From Ryuthela nishihirai (Eukaryota; Arthropoda; Arachnida; Araneae; Heptathelidae), in contig JAWZYU010000009.1 in NCBI GenBank assembly GCA_038380435.1, forward strand, positions 64,385,901 to 64,449,900: a stretch of 64,000 nucleotides of DNA, written 5' to 3'. A program made the position numbers and the translations under genes. Shown piece by piece: positions 55,655 to 64,000 of this stretch. The notes under the pieces were generated by a model. That model saw only the letters and a list, made by a program, of their open reading frames with translations, had not been told where the DNA came from and searched no databases. Numbering within the stretch: position 1 is the stretch's first letter; every line of letters starts with the position of its first letter.

Positions 55655-56275
55655 GGGGGAAGGAATTCTATGGACAGCTGTTAGGAGACAAATTGAACCC
55701 TCCCTCAACAAATTCAATTTCTGTAACACAGAAAGGATATATGTGTCTGCAGGAGACAAATTGAGCCCTCCCTCAACAAAATCAATTTCTGTAACAAAAA
55801 GGATATATGTGTCTCCAGGAAAGAAACAGAGCCCTCCCTCAGCAAGCTCAATTTCTGTAACACAGAAAGGATATATGTGTCTCCAGGAGACAAATAGAAC
55901 CCTCTCTCAACAAACTCAATTTCTGTAACACAGAAAGGATATATGTGTCTCCAGGAGACAAATAGAACCCTCTCTCAACAAACTCAATTTCTGTAACACA
56001 GAAAGGATATATGTGTCTCCAGGAGACAAATAGAACCCTCTCTCAACAAACTCAATTTCTGTAACACAGAAAGGATATATGTGTCTCCTGCACAGGGCTA
56101 CAGCTTAACATCCCATTTGAGAGATGACGGCCTTTCCAAGTTCATAAATATCCATGTTGTCATCAAGGGTAGAAAAAAAGTTATCAGAGAAATATCTCAG
56201 CACAACTGGAGCTCGAACCTTGTAACAACAGATTACGAGCCTTGCGCGCTATTGAATCAATCCACACTCCACATT
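55655..56275 (-). mobile_element. SINE-A with internal 68-bp array
   Basis: A minus-strand copy with its tail truncated. It enters at GGACAGCTGTTAGGAGACA, passes through the minisatellite, and leaves at CTCCTGCACAGGGCTACAGC into the rest of the middle and head (GGAGCTCGAACCTTG). The array replaces the segment normally holding TTCTTTAACGTGCAC. Confidence 0.85.
55682..56088. repeat. 68-bp minisatellite inside SINE-A
   Basis: Six units carry GGATATATGTGTCTCCAGGA at 55735, 55801, 55869, 55937, 56005 and 56073. Steps are 66, 68, 68, 68 and 68. The last three units are almost identical, which indicates recent growth at that end. GGAGACAAAT in each unit is the SINE-A GGGAGACAGAT. Confidence 0.95.
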
Positions 56276-56278
56276 TAG

Positions 56279-56648
56279 ATTGGGTAAATTTACCTCTGAT
56301 GGTAAATTTTCTGCACACGATGGGCTAAATGGTCAGGTCTCAAGGTCCCCAATGCTCATACAATATTGGAGGACAGGGGACCCATTGAACAACGGTTAGA
56401 AGTCAGATGGTAGCCTCCCATCAAAGCCTTCCAGTGTGTCCTTGAATGGCACAGGTTATGGCTCTTCCGCCCACAGAGCCATGGCTTAACGTCCCACCCG
56501 ATAGACTATGGTCTTTCCAAGCGACTCGGTGTCTTCTACTGACTGAGGGCTGAGAGTTTGGAGGAGATAAATCTCAACGGTGGCACATGTGGGACTCGAA
56601 CCTGGGAACTGCAGATTACGAGCCTGGCTCTCTACCGGTTGAGCCCGC
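56279..56648 (-). mobile_element. SINE-A, third of the cluster
   Basis: Complete, diverged copy immediately after the previous one: tail GATTGGGTAAATTTACCTCT, head ending GTTGAGCCCGCC. Confidence 0.85.
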
Positions 56649-56749
56649 CATACATACACACACATCTAGCGTGACAACTTTGTAAAAAGCAAAATAGTTG
56701 GTGATGAAGGATGTAAACGACGTCCAGCCGAGCAGTTAAGAGATCATGA

Positions 56750-56825
56750 TTGTGAAGTGCCTAGTGGTTAGCGCGTTTGGATGTATAAGGAAATGTACCT
56801 GGGTTCGAATTCCATATACGATGTA
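56750..56825 (+). tRNA. tRNA-like sequence, probably a SINE head
   Basis: CTAGTGGTTAGCGCG followed by a B box GGTTCGAATTCC at the right spacing. The arms do not form a convincing acceptor stem. It is most likely a pseudo-tRNA or SINE head of an unidentified family. Confidence 0.35.
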
Positions 56826-57069
56826 AGTGTTTATGTATTTCATTCTGCTAACGTTTTTTAGTTTTTCAAAATTTAATATTTCTTTCCATTTTGCTAAATT
56901 TTTGAAATATCAAAAAGTGTTTCATAATGAAAGTTGAGTGATTTCTGTGAAAGGTATGCTGATTTAGATTATTGAACATAAAGGAAATGTTTATTATGCT
57001 AAGTTTTATAATTTGTTAATTAGGTTTATTCGCTTTTTTTTTTCAAAATTCCACAATTTTTTAAATATT

Positions 57070-57485
57070 TCGTACTTTAATACGACCCACTTTTACGTTT
57101 ATCAAGTTACTGAAAATATAACTTTTCGATATAATGACAAACTTATAAGTGGACCGCATTAAAGTGACAAATTATATATTTCCAATAGAATGACAAACGT
57201 ATAACATCTGTCACTTTAATGTGACCCACTTTTAACCCAAAGTTGTTCGCTTTAATGCGACCGACTTATATTTTTTGGCAATTTAATGCGACCCGCTTAT
57301 ATTTTTGGCAATTTAATGCGACCCGCTTATATTTTTGGCAATTTAATGCGACCCACTTATATTTTTAGCAATTTAATGCGACCCGCTTATATTTTTGGCA
57401 ATTTAATGCTACCCGCTTATATTTTTGGCAATTTAATGCTACCCGCTTATGTTTTTGGCGATTTAATGCGACTCGCTTTTGTAAA
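57070..57485. repeat. 30-bp minisatellite
   Basis: From 57253 to about 57480 there are eight units of exactly 30 bp: AATTTAATGCGACCCGCTTA then TATTTTTGGC. Diverged forms reach back to 57070 on both strands (CCGCATTAAAGTGAC). Thirty bp is ten codons, so a frame stays open (57286-57552) with a ten-residue repeat. It is not a gene. Confidence 0.93.
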
Positions 57486-58179
57486 AATGCTGAAGATCCC
57501 TGCTCTGGATTATAAGATCAGATGTATAGAATGGAGCCTTCCTCGTAACTGATGTCTCCAGCAGTTCAATGCACCATTCATAATCAACGCTCTGGACAAG
57601 AGAAGATGAACTCGAAGAATGAATTACGGTTCACCAACTAAAAATCCTTTTTCTCATTAAACTAATTAAATGCCAGTGACGTGCATGAGAAAAAGATCAC
57701 CTCTTTCCTTTGAACTTATCAACTTCTGAACCAATTAGGCTCAATTAGGAGAACATTCTTGACTTGCGCAGGTCGAGATGAAAATTGTTAAACTTCGCTT
57801 AACTTCTTTTCTCACTCATTTACTTAATGAAAAGAAGAGTTTTCTTTCTTTTTTTTCTTTAATAAAAGTATTGTTATCGACAGAAATAGCTAACTAATGG
57901 CTTGTCAGTGATTATAAAGTTAAATATATAATAACTCCAAATTTTAAGTTGGTTATACATCTGTATTTGAAAAAAAAATGAATATATATATACGTACGTA
58001 TATTCCTCGTATGAAATAGTTTTTAATACCTGCACCTTTCATTTTCGAAAATATAAAGGATAAATAGGGACCACTCCGCACTTTTTCTGGAATTGTTTTT
58101 TTTTTCAATTATAGGCATTACTAACTCAATATGGTTAGTAATATGTTAACTCAATAAATATGGGAACTGAACTGACTTA
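57486..58179. other. Nothing recognised
   Basis: No gene or repeat. There are small A/T-rich runs. Confidence 0.35.
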
Positions 58180-58400
58180 GTGAGCGGCACTCCAGTCATG
58201 GAACCTGAGCTAGTTTACCTGGGTCAGGATTTTTTCAGATAATCCCATTCTGCCAGTGATGACAAAGAGGAGATCGATAGAGTTGGAAAGGACATCGGAT
58301 TGAACATTAAGTCCTGACCTCGTAAGCAAGATATCAATATCCTCTGCAGATTAAAGAATGCTGTGAGTGATTCTGACGGGAGGCTTCCATCTTCTTACTG
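58180..58400 (+). mobile_element. SINE-A remnant, very old
   Basis: Traces of middle and 3' sequence: GGAAAGGACATCGGATTGAA, GATTAAAGAATGCTG, GACGGGAGGCTTCCATC. Confidence 0.5.
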
Positions 58401-58429
58401 CCAGCAATCAAGTAAATATATTTCCCTTA

Positions 58430-58686
58430 ACGGAGTAAGTTGGAACTGTTGGTAGTGCACCAGGCTCGTCATCTTCAGTTCCCAGGTGTGTAAACGTCGT
58501 GATTGATCTCCGCTGAGCTCCACCTGCTCGGTGAGAAAGGGGATACCAATGAGCTTGAAAAGGCCACCGTCCATCGAATGGGACATAAAGCCATGATTCC
58601 GTGTGCAGGAGAATCATATCCTGTGCGCGTTAAAATCATGCTAAATGGCTTTGACAGGAGTCTACCATCTGTCTTCTAGCTGTCAA
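58430..58686 (+). mobile_element. SINE-A, diverged, tail lost
   Basis: Head (GGTAGTGCACCAGGCTCGTC), middle and GACAGGAGTCTACCATC are clear. It ends near AGCTGTC. Confidence 0.8.
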
Positions 58687-59107
58687 ACAAGATTTTCACG
58701 TATCCTCGCTCATCTTTTAATAACGTCGATTTTTTTCGTCTCCTTTTCCTTCCTTCGATGAAAAATGAGACACCAAAGGAGTTACCAGAAGGCCACAGTC
58801 CCTGTCCTAAGCACGTGCAATCCTTGGAATCATTTAACAAATTAGATGCATCATTTACCAGTAAATTGAAAAGGAAAGCGATTGACTGAATTAGAAAAGT
58901 AAATTTTCAAAGCATTAAACTATCACCACCTTAATGTGAAAGATTGATTTCAATTTTTGTTTTATTAATTATTAAGAGGTTGTTTGGGTGTCGTTCGAGA
59001 GAATTTCTTTCCGAAAAGAAGGATTCAGCTCACCTTTCTACTTTGAGACTCACTTTCACAGGAAGTAAACGGTAAGTCAAAATAGCTAGCAAATTCGTCG
59101 TACTCTA
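58687..59107. other. Nothing recognised
   Basis: No gene or repeat. Confidence 0.35.
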
Positions 59108-59468
59108 GGAGCGGAAATTGGCTCAGGCGGAAGAGCACCATGCTGGTAATCTACAGTTCTCAGGCTCGAGCTCCAACCCTGTAAGCGTTGAGAATTATCT
59201 CCGCTAAACACCCTCCCTGTAGTCGGTCAGTAGGAGACCACAAGGGCTTCGAAAGGTCGCCTTCCGTCGGATGGGATGTAAATCGTGGCTCCGTGTGCGA
59301 AAGAGCCATACCCTGTGTACGTTAAAGAGCACGTTGGAATGCATTGAAGAGAGGTACCTTCTGTCTCCTAAAAGCTGTCTTGTGGGTTCCCTTCCCCCAT
59401 CGTATCTGAGCCCTCGGGTCCTTGTGACCTGGCCATTTAGTTAATTGTGTGCAAAATTTTTGCAAAAA
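59108..59468 (+). mobile_element. SINE-A, diverged full length
   Basis: Head with GGCTCAGGCGGAAGAGC, middle and tail. The CCAACCC end is missing. Confidence 0.85.
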
Positions 59469-60149
59469 TGAGTTTACTTACGTTTCTATTAAAAATAACC
59501 TATTCGTAACCAATTGTCAATTACAAAACTGGGCAGAAAACAAAAACTTTTAGCCAAACTTCTAAAAGTTCCTTAACAGTATACTTGGTTGTACCTTCTT
59601 CCTAACGTCGCCTTCTTAGCAGCTGACGAAGTCTCATGTGCATTATGCTGATGTAGCTGTACTATCTTGAAAGAGATTGCTTAATGACCGCCTTAAACAC
59701 ATTTATAGCAAAAACTTTTTAAAAAATAGCTTCGTTGATTGCTGCAACTTGATAACTTAATGTATCGGCAAATCAATGTGAGGAATAGTACGTCATCGCC
59801 TATAAACCTGGCCAAAAATGAATTTAAAAATTTGTAAATCCAAAAAATAAATTCGTTAAATATTTTGCACTCCTAATATTACTAACATTAATAATACTTG
59901 ATACCGATTCTAATCTCTGGGAACGACCTCGTGCAATATTATCCGATTTTAAAATAAACAGAATGTCGTTCCTCTTGGCACAAAAAAAACTGCAAAATGT
60001 GCCACGACGCAATTAAACTTCTGTGCATTACTCCCGGAAGGATATAACTTCCCCTTTGCCAGAGGGAGGGACGGAGGAGGGATGGAAAGTGATACAGAGC
60101 AGTGACAAAGCATCACTAGCCAAATGATCAATCACAATCGTTAGCAGTG
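59469..60149. other. Nothing recognised
   Basis: Overlapping minus frames at 59824-60131 have no motif. Confidence 0.35.
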
Positions 60150-60560
60150 CCATTCAAACATTCGAGCTAAATGCTCTAAGTTTAGACCTAATCCCGCGTA
60201 GATCTCGAGCCAGAGCCCAACATCTCCCTCTCTCGAGGGAAATATTACTAGTGAATAATGTAAGAAGTCGAAAGTCAACATTGACGTCACGGGAACGCGT
60301 GATTAGTTTCTCCCCTCCCCCCCACCCGCAGCTGCAGAGATGACTTCCGTTGGTAGCAGTAGGTTTAGTCATTTGGAGAGTGCTGCCGTACGACGCCAGC
60401 ACCTGCGTGACTCACCGCAGGTCCACGTTATCAGTGGCAGCTCACGTGATGCAGGAAAGCCCATTGTTGGCCGTCATCATCCACCGCAGAAGCCCCTCGT
60501 TGTCATCCAAGGAGCGAAAGAGAGAGATTTGCTTCCACAGGTTATATCATGTTGTGGGCA
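60150..60560 (+). promoter_or_regulatory. GC-rich island with CRE site and possible first exon
   Basis: TGACGTCA at 60282-60289 is followed after about 50 bp by an ATG at 60340 (purine at -3). The plus frame runs on with fairly even amino acid use (VHVISGSSRDAGKPIVGRHH). A CAG-GTTATA near 60540 or GAG-TAAATA near 60640 might serve as splice donors. I recognise no protein family. Together these could mark a promoter and first exon, but a second frame is also open and no homology supports it. Confidence 0.25.
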
Positions 60561-60810
60561 TCATTCAGGAAGGAGGAAATGCTGGATATCTTTATTTTGG
60601 ATTCTTTGGACAAACAGACAAAACCTGGGTTCGTCCAATAGAGTAAATATAAGTCTTAAATGTTAAGTTTAGATATTCCAGGAGAATTCTAGATAAAAGA
60701 GAAATATTTTGTGGATTGAGTGTTACTCGTAAAGGTTCAAATTATATTTTGTGCAAAAAATAATAATCATTCCTCTCGATGGATTAAGTTCATCTAAATT
60801 TATGCGCATT

Positions 60811-61020
60811 GAGGTATATCTCTGAGCCGCACGCTTTTTGCACATAATGGACTAAATGGCCAGGTCACAAGGGCTCAAAGAAAAGTTGTGGAAAGGAATC
60901 CATTGGACAGCTTTTTTTAAAAAAACATAGTTAAAGGAATTCAGCGTGTTCTTTAATGTGCACAGCTTATGACTCTCCTGAACAAGATCCACATCTTAAC
61001 ATTCCATCCGACGAACATCG
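60811..61020 (-). mobile_element. SINE-A 3' half
   Basis: Tail GAGGTATATCTCTGAGCCGC through CAGCGTGTTCTTTAATGTGC to ATTCCATCCGACGAACATCG. It runs into a tandem array and then ends; the head is not present. Confidence 0.82.
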
Positions 61021-61272
61021 GCTCTTTCAAGTTCGTTCCTTAATCCCCTTTTAGTTGGTTCGACGAACATCGGTTCTTTTAAGTCCGTTCCTTAATCCCC
61101 TTTTAGTTGGTTCGACTTTCAAGTCCGTTCCTTAATCCCCTTTTGGTTGGTTCGACTTTCAAGTCTGTTCCTTAATCCCCTTTTAGTTGGTTCGACGAAC
61201 ATCGGTTCTTTCAAGTCGGTTCCTTAAAGGGGACGGACTTGAAAGAATCGATGTTCGTCGAACCAACTAAAA
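61009..61272. repeat. 40/52-bp array plus inverted copy
   Basis: Five units of TTCCTTAATCCCCTTTTAGT followed by TGGTTCGAC start at 61036, 61088, 61128, 61168 and 61220. Steps are 52, 40, 40 and 52; the long form adds GAACATCGGTTCT. The last unit turns into its own reverse complement (61225-61272: AAAGGGGACGGACTTGAAAG, then GATGTTCGTCGAACC). The unit begins with SINE-A middle sequence. Confidence 0.88.
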
Positions 61273-61993
61273 ACTGTTAAGTAACGCACTTGACAGTCCC
61301 AACTTAACGGTGTTGGATCACCACGTAAGTCCAGTACAGCCTTTATACGTCGTAGCATAGAGTCTGAAAGTCCTCAGGAGGGATAAGACACCACCATTCG
61401 TTAACAAGAAACGTTATCAATTCCTGATTGTTCGATGGAGCTTGAAAACGCTGGTTGAGACGTCGTTCCAAAAGTTCCCTTAGATTTCCCAGTGGGTTGA
61501 GATCTGGTGAATGCGATGGCTATGGTATGCGAAAAAGTTCAGTCTCATGCTCCTCGAACCACTCGGTGACCACATGTGCTCAGTTGATAGGAGCATTGTC
61601 ATCCTGAAAGATTCTTCATGAAAGAAATGCTGTACATTGGATGAAGATGATCACTTGGGACTGTCAAATAGCGATTGACATTGGTCTTGCCATCTAATGG
61701 AATGAGTGCACTCAAACCATGCCACGAGAAAGCACACACCACACCATTACAGAACCGCGGGAATCTTTAACAGTAGGAAACAAGTAATCAGAGTTGTAAG
61801 CTTCTTTCGGCTGGCGCCGTCTATTTATCGGAAATAAAGTGTAGGATGATTCGTCAGACCATGTCACATTCCTCCACTGCTGAAATCTCTCCTGCTTGTG
61901 CTCTGTGCACCATTGGACACGAGGACATCATTGACAGGTGTGATGGTGGCTTGTGAAGACCGTGATATCCAGCTCTATGGAGTTCTCGAAGTA

Positions 61994-62516
61994 CAGGTAA
62001 CCCCCCCCCCCCCGTTCATCGCGAAGGATACGTTCTGGACATGGTCGCGATAAGCGAAATTTCGCGATCAACGGGGGATTTTTAAAAAATATTTTAAAAT
62101 TCGAAAAAACACTTTGTTAATAAAATAAATATTATTAATTCTATTAAAAAAATATCCGAACGCTATGGTTGATTACAGAATTCAGAAAAAATATCTGGCA
62201 ACGATTTTTTTATAAATTAGTGATCTGCCAACCTTCGTGTCACGTGACACGAAGGTTGGCAGATCACTAATTTCTAAAAAACGTTGCTAGATATTTTTTC
62301 TGAATTTTTTTAATCAACCATAGTGTTCGGATACTTTTTTGAGCGACTGTACATGTGTATGATGTGATTGAGCGAGAAAGAAAGTTAGCACGCACGTGCA
62401 ACATTGGTTTTGACTTTTCCTGGCATGTTTCAAAGCCACGCAAGTGCCGAGATAAAAAAAGATCGCGATATAACGAATCCGCACTCGCCGGGGTCGCGAT
62501 GAACGGGGGTTACCTG
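61994..62516. mobile_element. Pogo/Tigger-like MITE
   Basis: The ends CAGGTAACCCCCG and CGGGGGTTACCTG are perfect inverted repeats continuing as TTCATCGCGA / TCGCGATGAA. TA flanks both sides (61992-61993, 62517-62518). A C-run expansion follows the left end. It is 523 bp including a nested MITE-P, and about 315 bp without it. The end sequence style fits pogo/Tigger elements; that assignment is from memory of the style only. Confidence 0.85.
62143..62349. mobile_element. MITE-P inside the pogo-like MITE
   Basis: A palindromic copy centred on GTCACGTGAC (62239-62248). The right end GAGCGACTG-TA is intact; about 10 bp of the left end are missing. Confidence 0.9.
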
Positions 62517-62671
62517 TACTATTCTTGACTAAATTGTCCTTTCACGTCCTACTTTGAAATCCGTGAACAACTGATCATCTGTAACTCTCCGCTTTCTCTT
62601 TTACATCGCAATAACACTCGAAAGTCTCGATTCTAAAGTATCCGCTTTCTCCCACTGTTACCTTCTGCAGA

Positions 62672-63060
62672 GGGGGGGGGGGCTCAGTCGGTAGCGCGCC
62701 AGGCTCGTAATGTGTAGTTCCCAGGTTCGAGTCCCAGCTGGGTCAGCGTTGAGATTTATCTCCGCAAAATTCCCCGCCCTGCCCACGGTCAGTAGGGGAC
62801 ACCGATGGGCTTGGAAAGGTCGCCGTCCGTCGGATGGGACGTTAAGCCGTGGTCCCGTGTTCGGGAGAGCCATACCCTGTGCACGTTAAAGAACACGCTG
62901 GATGGCCTTGACGGGAGGCTACCATCTGTCTCCCAACAGCTGTTCCAGTGGGTCCCCTCCACCAACCTTCTCTGAGCCTTCGGGGTCCATGTGACCTGGC
63001 CATTTAGCGCATGGTGTGCAAAAAAGTGCCGCTCAGATGTAAAACAACCCACAACCCACA
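62672..63060 (+). mobile_element. SINE-A, full length, young
   Basis: Nearly consensus copy with the perfect 12-bp duplication ACCTTCTGCAGA (62660-62671, 63061-63072). Confidence 0.96.
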
Positions 63061-63072
63061 ACCTTCTGCAGA

Positions 63073-63805
63073 TGATGTCTTCACTTTAGAGTCACATTGT
63101 AACTTATGAACAACAGTTTAATCAACACTTTAACTATTATTCATTCAGTGAAAGAAACTATAGCGCCCAAAATCAATAGAATTATGAACATATATAACGC
63201 ATATACAATAAAAATAAGGCAAAAAATAATGCCTGTAGTTTACTTGCCTTACATGAAGATCCTCAGAACCTGGTTTTTTAATAACTGTTATGTTTCAATA
63301 CCTTGAGATTAAACTCCACTAGTACACTGTATAATTAACTTAAAACAGTTCCCTTAAAATTTAAGTTTGCAGAGTTTATTGTGTAGATGCTGGAAACCCT
63401 TATATTAAATCTGGACTATCAACAAATAATGAAGAATTTTCATGAAGATCGGCTAATGTTGATGGCATGGTATCAGAAGAAATGGTTGATAGTTTAGGCC
63501 TAAGATCAGGAGGAGTAAATGTGGATTTCATAGCTGCTCTCTTGGAAAATGTACAGATGTCGCTTGTATGCACGACTTTCTTATCTCAAAAAACAATACG
63601 TGCAACTGCATCACTAGCAAAAACTTTAGCCGGCAAATCAGTTCAAACTTAAGTTTTTGGTTAAAAAATTATTTCTGATAGTTTTGTGTATTTTTTTTTT
63701 TATATTTTTCGATTTATTTCGGTTGCAGGAGACTACCAGTTGATTAAATTCCATATAACCGAGACTCTATAAGGTGTAAGAACTTTAATCGAAAATATAT
63801 TCCTG
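63073..63805. other. Nothing recognised
   Basis: Two plus frames of 61-66 codons (63106-63306, 63467-63652) lack known motifs. The second looks less biased in composition than most, but there is no supporting signal. Confidence 0.3.
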
Positions 63806-64000
63806 GGGCGGGGGCGGCTCAGTCGGTAGCGCGCCAGGCTCGTAATCTGTAGTTCCCAGGTTCGAGTCCCAGTTGGGTCAGCGTTGAGATTTATCTCCGC
63901 AAAATTCCCTGCTCACGGTCAGTAGGGAACACCGATGGGCTTGGAAAAGTCGCCGTCCGTCGGATGGGACGTTAAGCAGACACCGATGGGCTTGGAAAAG
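63806..64000 (+). mobile_element. SINE-A, cut by window end, with duplication
   Basis: Head and hairpin are intact. At about 63977 (GACGTTAAGC) the sequence jumps back to ACACCGATGGGCTTGGAAAA, already present at 63931-63950. A tandem unit of about 51 bp has begun in the conserved middle, and the rest lies outside the window. Confidence 0.88.

Larger units (their letters stand above)
61273..62660 (-). mobile_element. Tc1-type transposon, decayed, with insertions
   Basis: Minus-strand transposase traces in several frames: VSWHGLSALIPLDG-like near 61710, DNAPINWAHVVTEWFEEHE (61590-61540), HSPDLNPLGNLRELLERRLN (61510-61450) and a C-terminus ending near 61330. The catalytic Glu of the usual DLNPIE is Gly. 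Many stops are present. The element is split by a pogo-like MITE at 61994-62516. A SINE-A lies beyond 62660. The left and right termini could not be fixed. Confidence 0.8.

Noticed and set aside
57286..57552. Ten-residue repeat protein
   Set aside because: A 30-bp minisatellite read in frame. There is no start context or upstream gene structure.

Overview
This is eukaryotic, AT-rich, repeat-dense DNA, most likely from an invertebrate animal. The evidence is an RTE-type LINE, several Tc1/mariner transposons, hAT-like and palindromic MITEs, at least three tRNA-derived SINE families, and minisatellites with 30-111 bp units. An arthropod such as a spider would fit, but nothing here fixes the taxon. 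No host protein gene can be assigned with confidence. Nearly every open frame over 60 codons is a chance translation of a repeat. A few GC-richer, non-repetitive islands (about 1.1-1.4, 5.7-6.3, 14.7-15.2, 30.7-31.15 and 60.15-60.56 kb) are the only places where host exons or promoters might lie. Two of them contain a palindromic TGACGTCA (CRE-type) site.

The dominant repeat is a SINE called here SINE-A (about 385 bp when complete). It has a tRNA-like head with A and B boxes, a small GAGA/TCTC hairpin, a conserved middle that resembles the Nin-DC central domain as I remember it, and a CCAAC-type tail. About 30 complete, partial or decayed copies lie on both strands. At least ten are bounded by recognisable 8-14 bp target-site duplications (TSDs), which give exact insertion points. 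SINE-B (about 190 bp, Ser/Leu-like head, copies near 25.5, 41.0, 42.2 and 43.75 kb) and SINE-C (near 46.5 and 47.3 kb) are separate families.

Layout. 0-9.7 kb: nested SINEs inside a hAT-like MITE, palindromic MITEs, a long-arm foldback element, a CRE-bearing GC island and a second hAT-like MITE. 11.9-18.8 kb: a composite palindromic MITE, a decayed full-length Tc1 element, a SINE-A whose middle has become a 53/56 bp minisatellite, and a second Tc1-type element. 19.6-29.4 kb: SINE-A copies, a 37 bp pyrimidine-rich minisatellite, a tandemly rearranged Tc1 fragment, a SINE-A body with a foreign head, and a 111 bp tandem array. 29.4-37.2 kb: a 37 bp minisatellite, palindromic MITEs, SINE-A nested in SINE-A, and a LINE tail holding a SINE-A. 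37.3-49.8 kb: foldbacks, SINE-A, SINE-B and SINE-C copies and a hAT-like element. 50.5-54.3 kb: a 5'-truncated RTE-type LINE with a TSD, then a Tc1 C-terminal fragment. 55.3-64 kb: a cluster of SINE-A copies with internal minisatellites, a 30 bp minisatellite, and a triple nest (Tc1 > pogo-like MITE > palindromic MITE) that also carries a SINE-A.

The most notable pattern is that SINE-A copies repeatedly give rise to tandem arrays from their own middle. Two other SINE-A patterns also stand out: two copies lost their heads at almost the same nucleotide, just after the hairpin, and one copy carries a SINE-C-type head.
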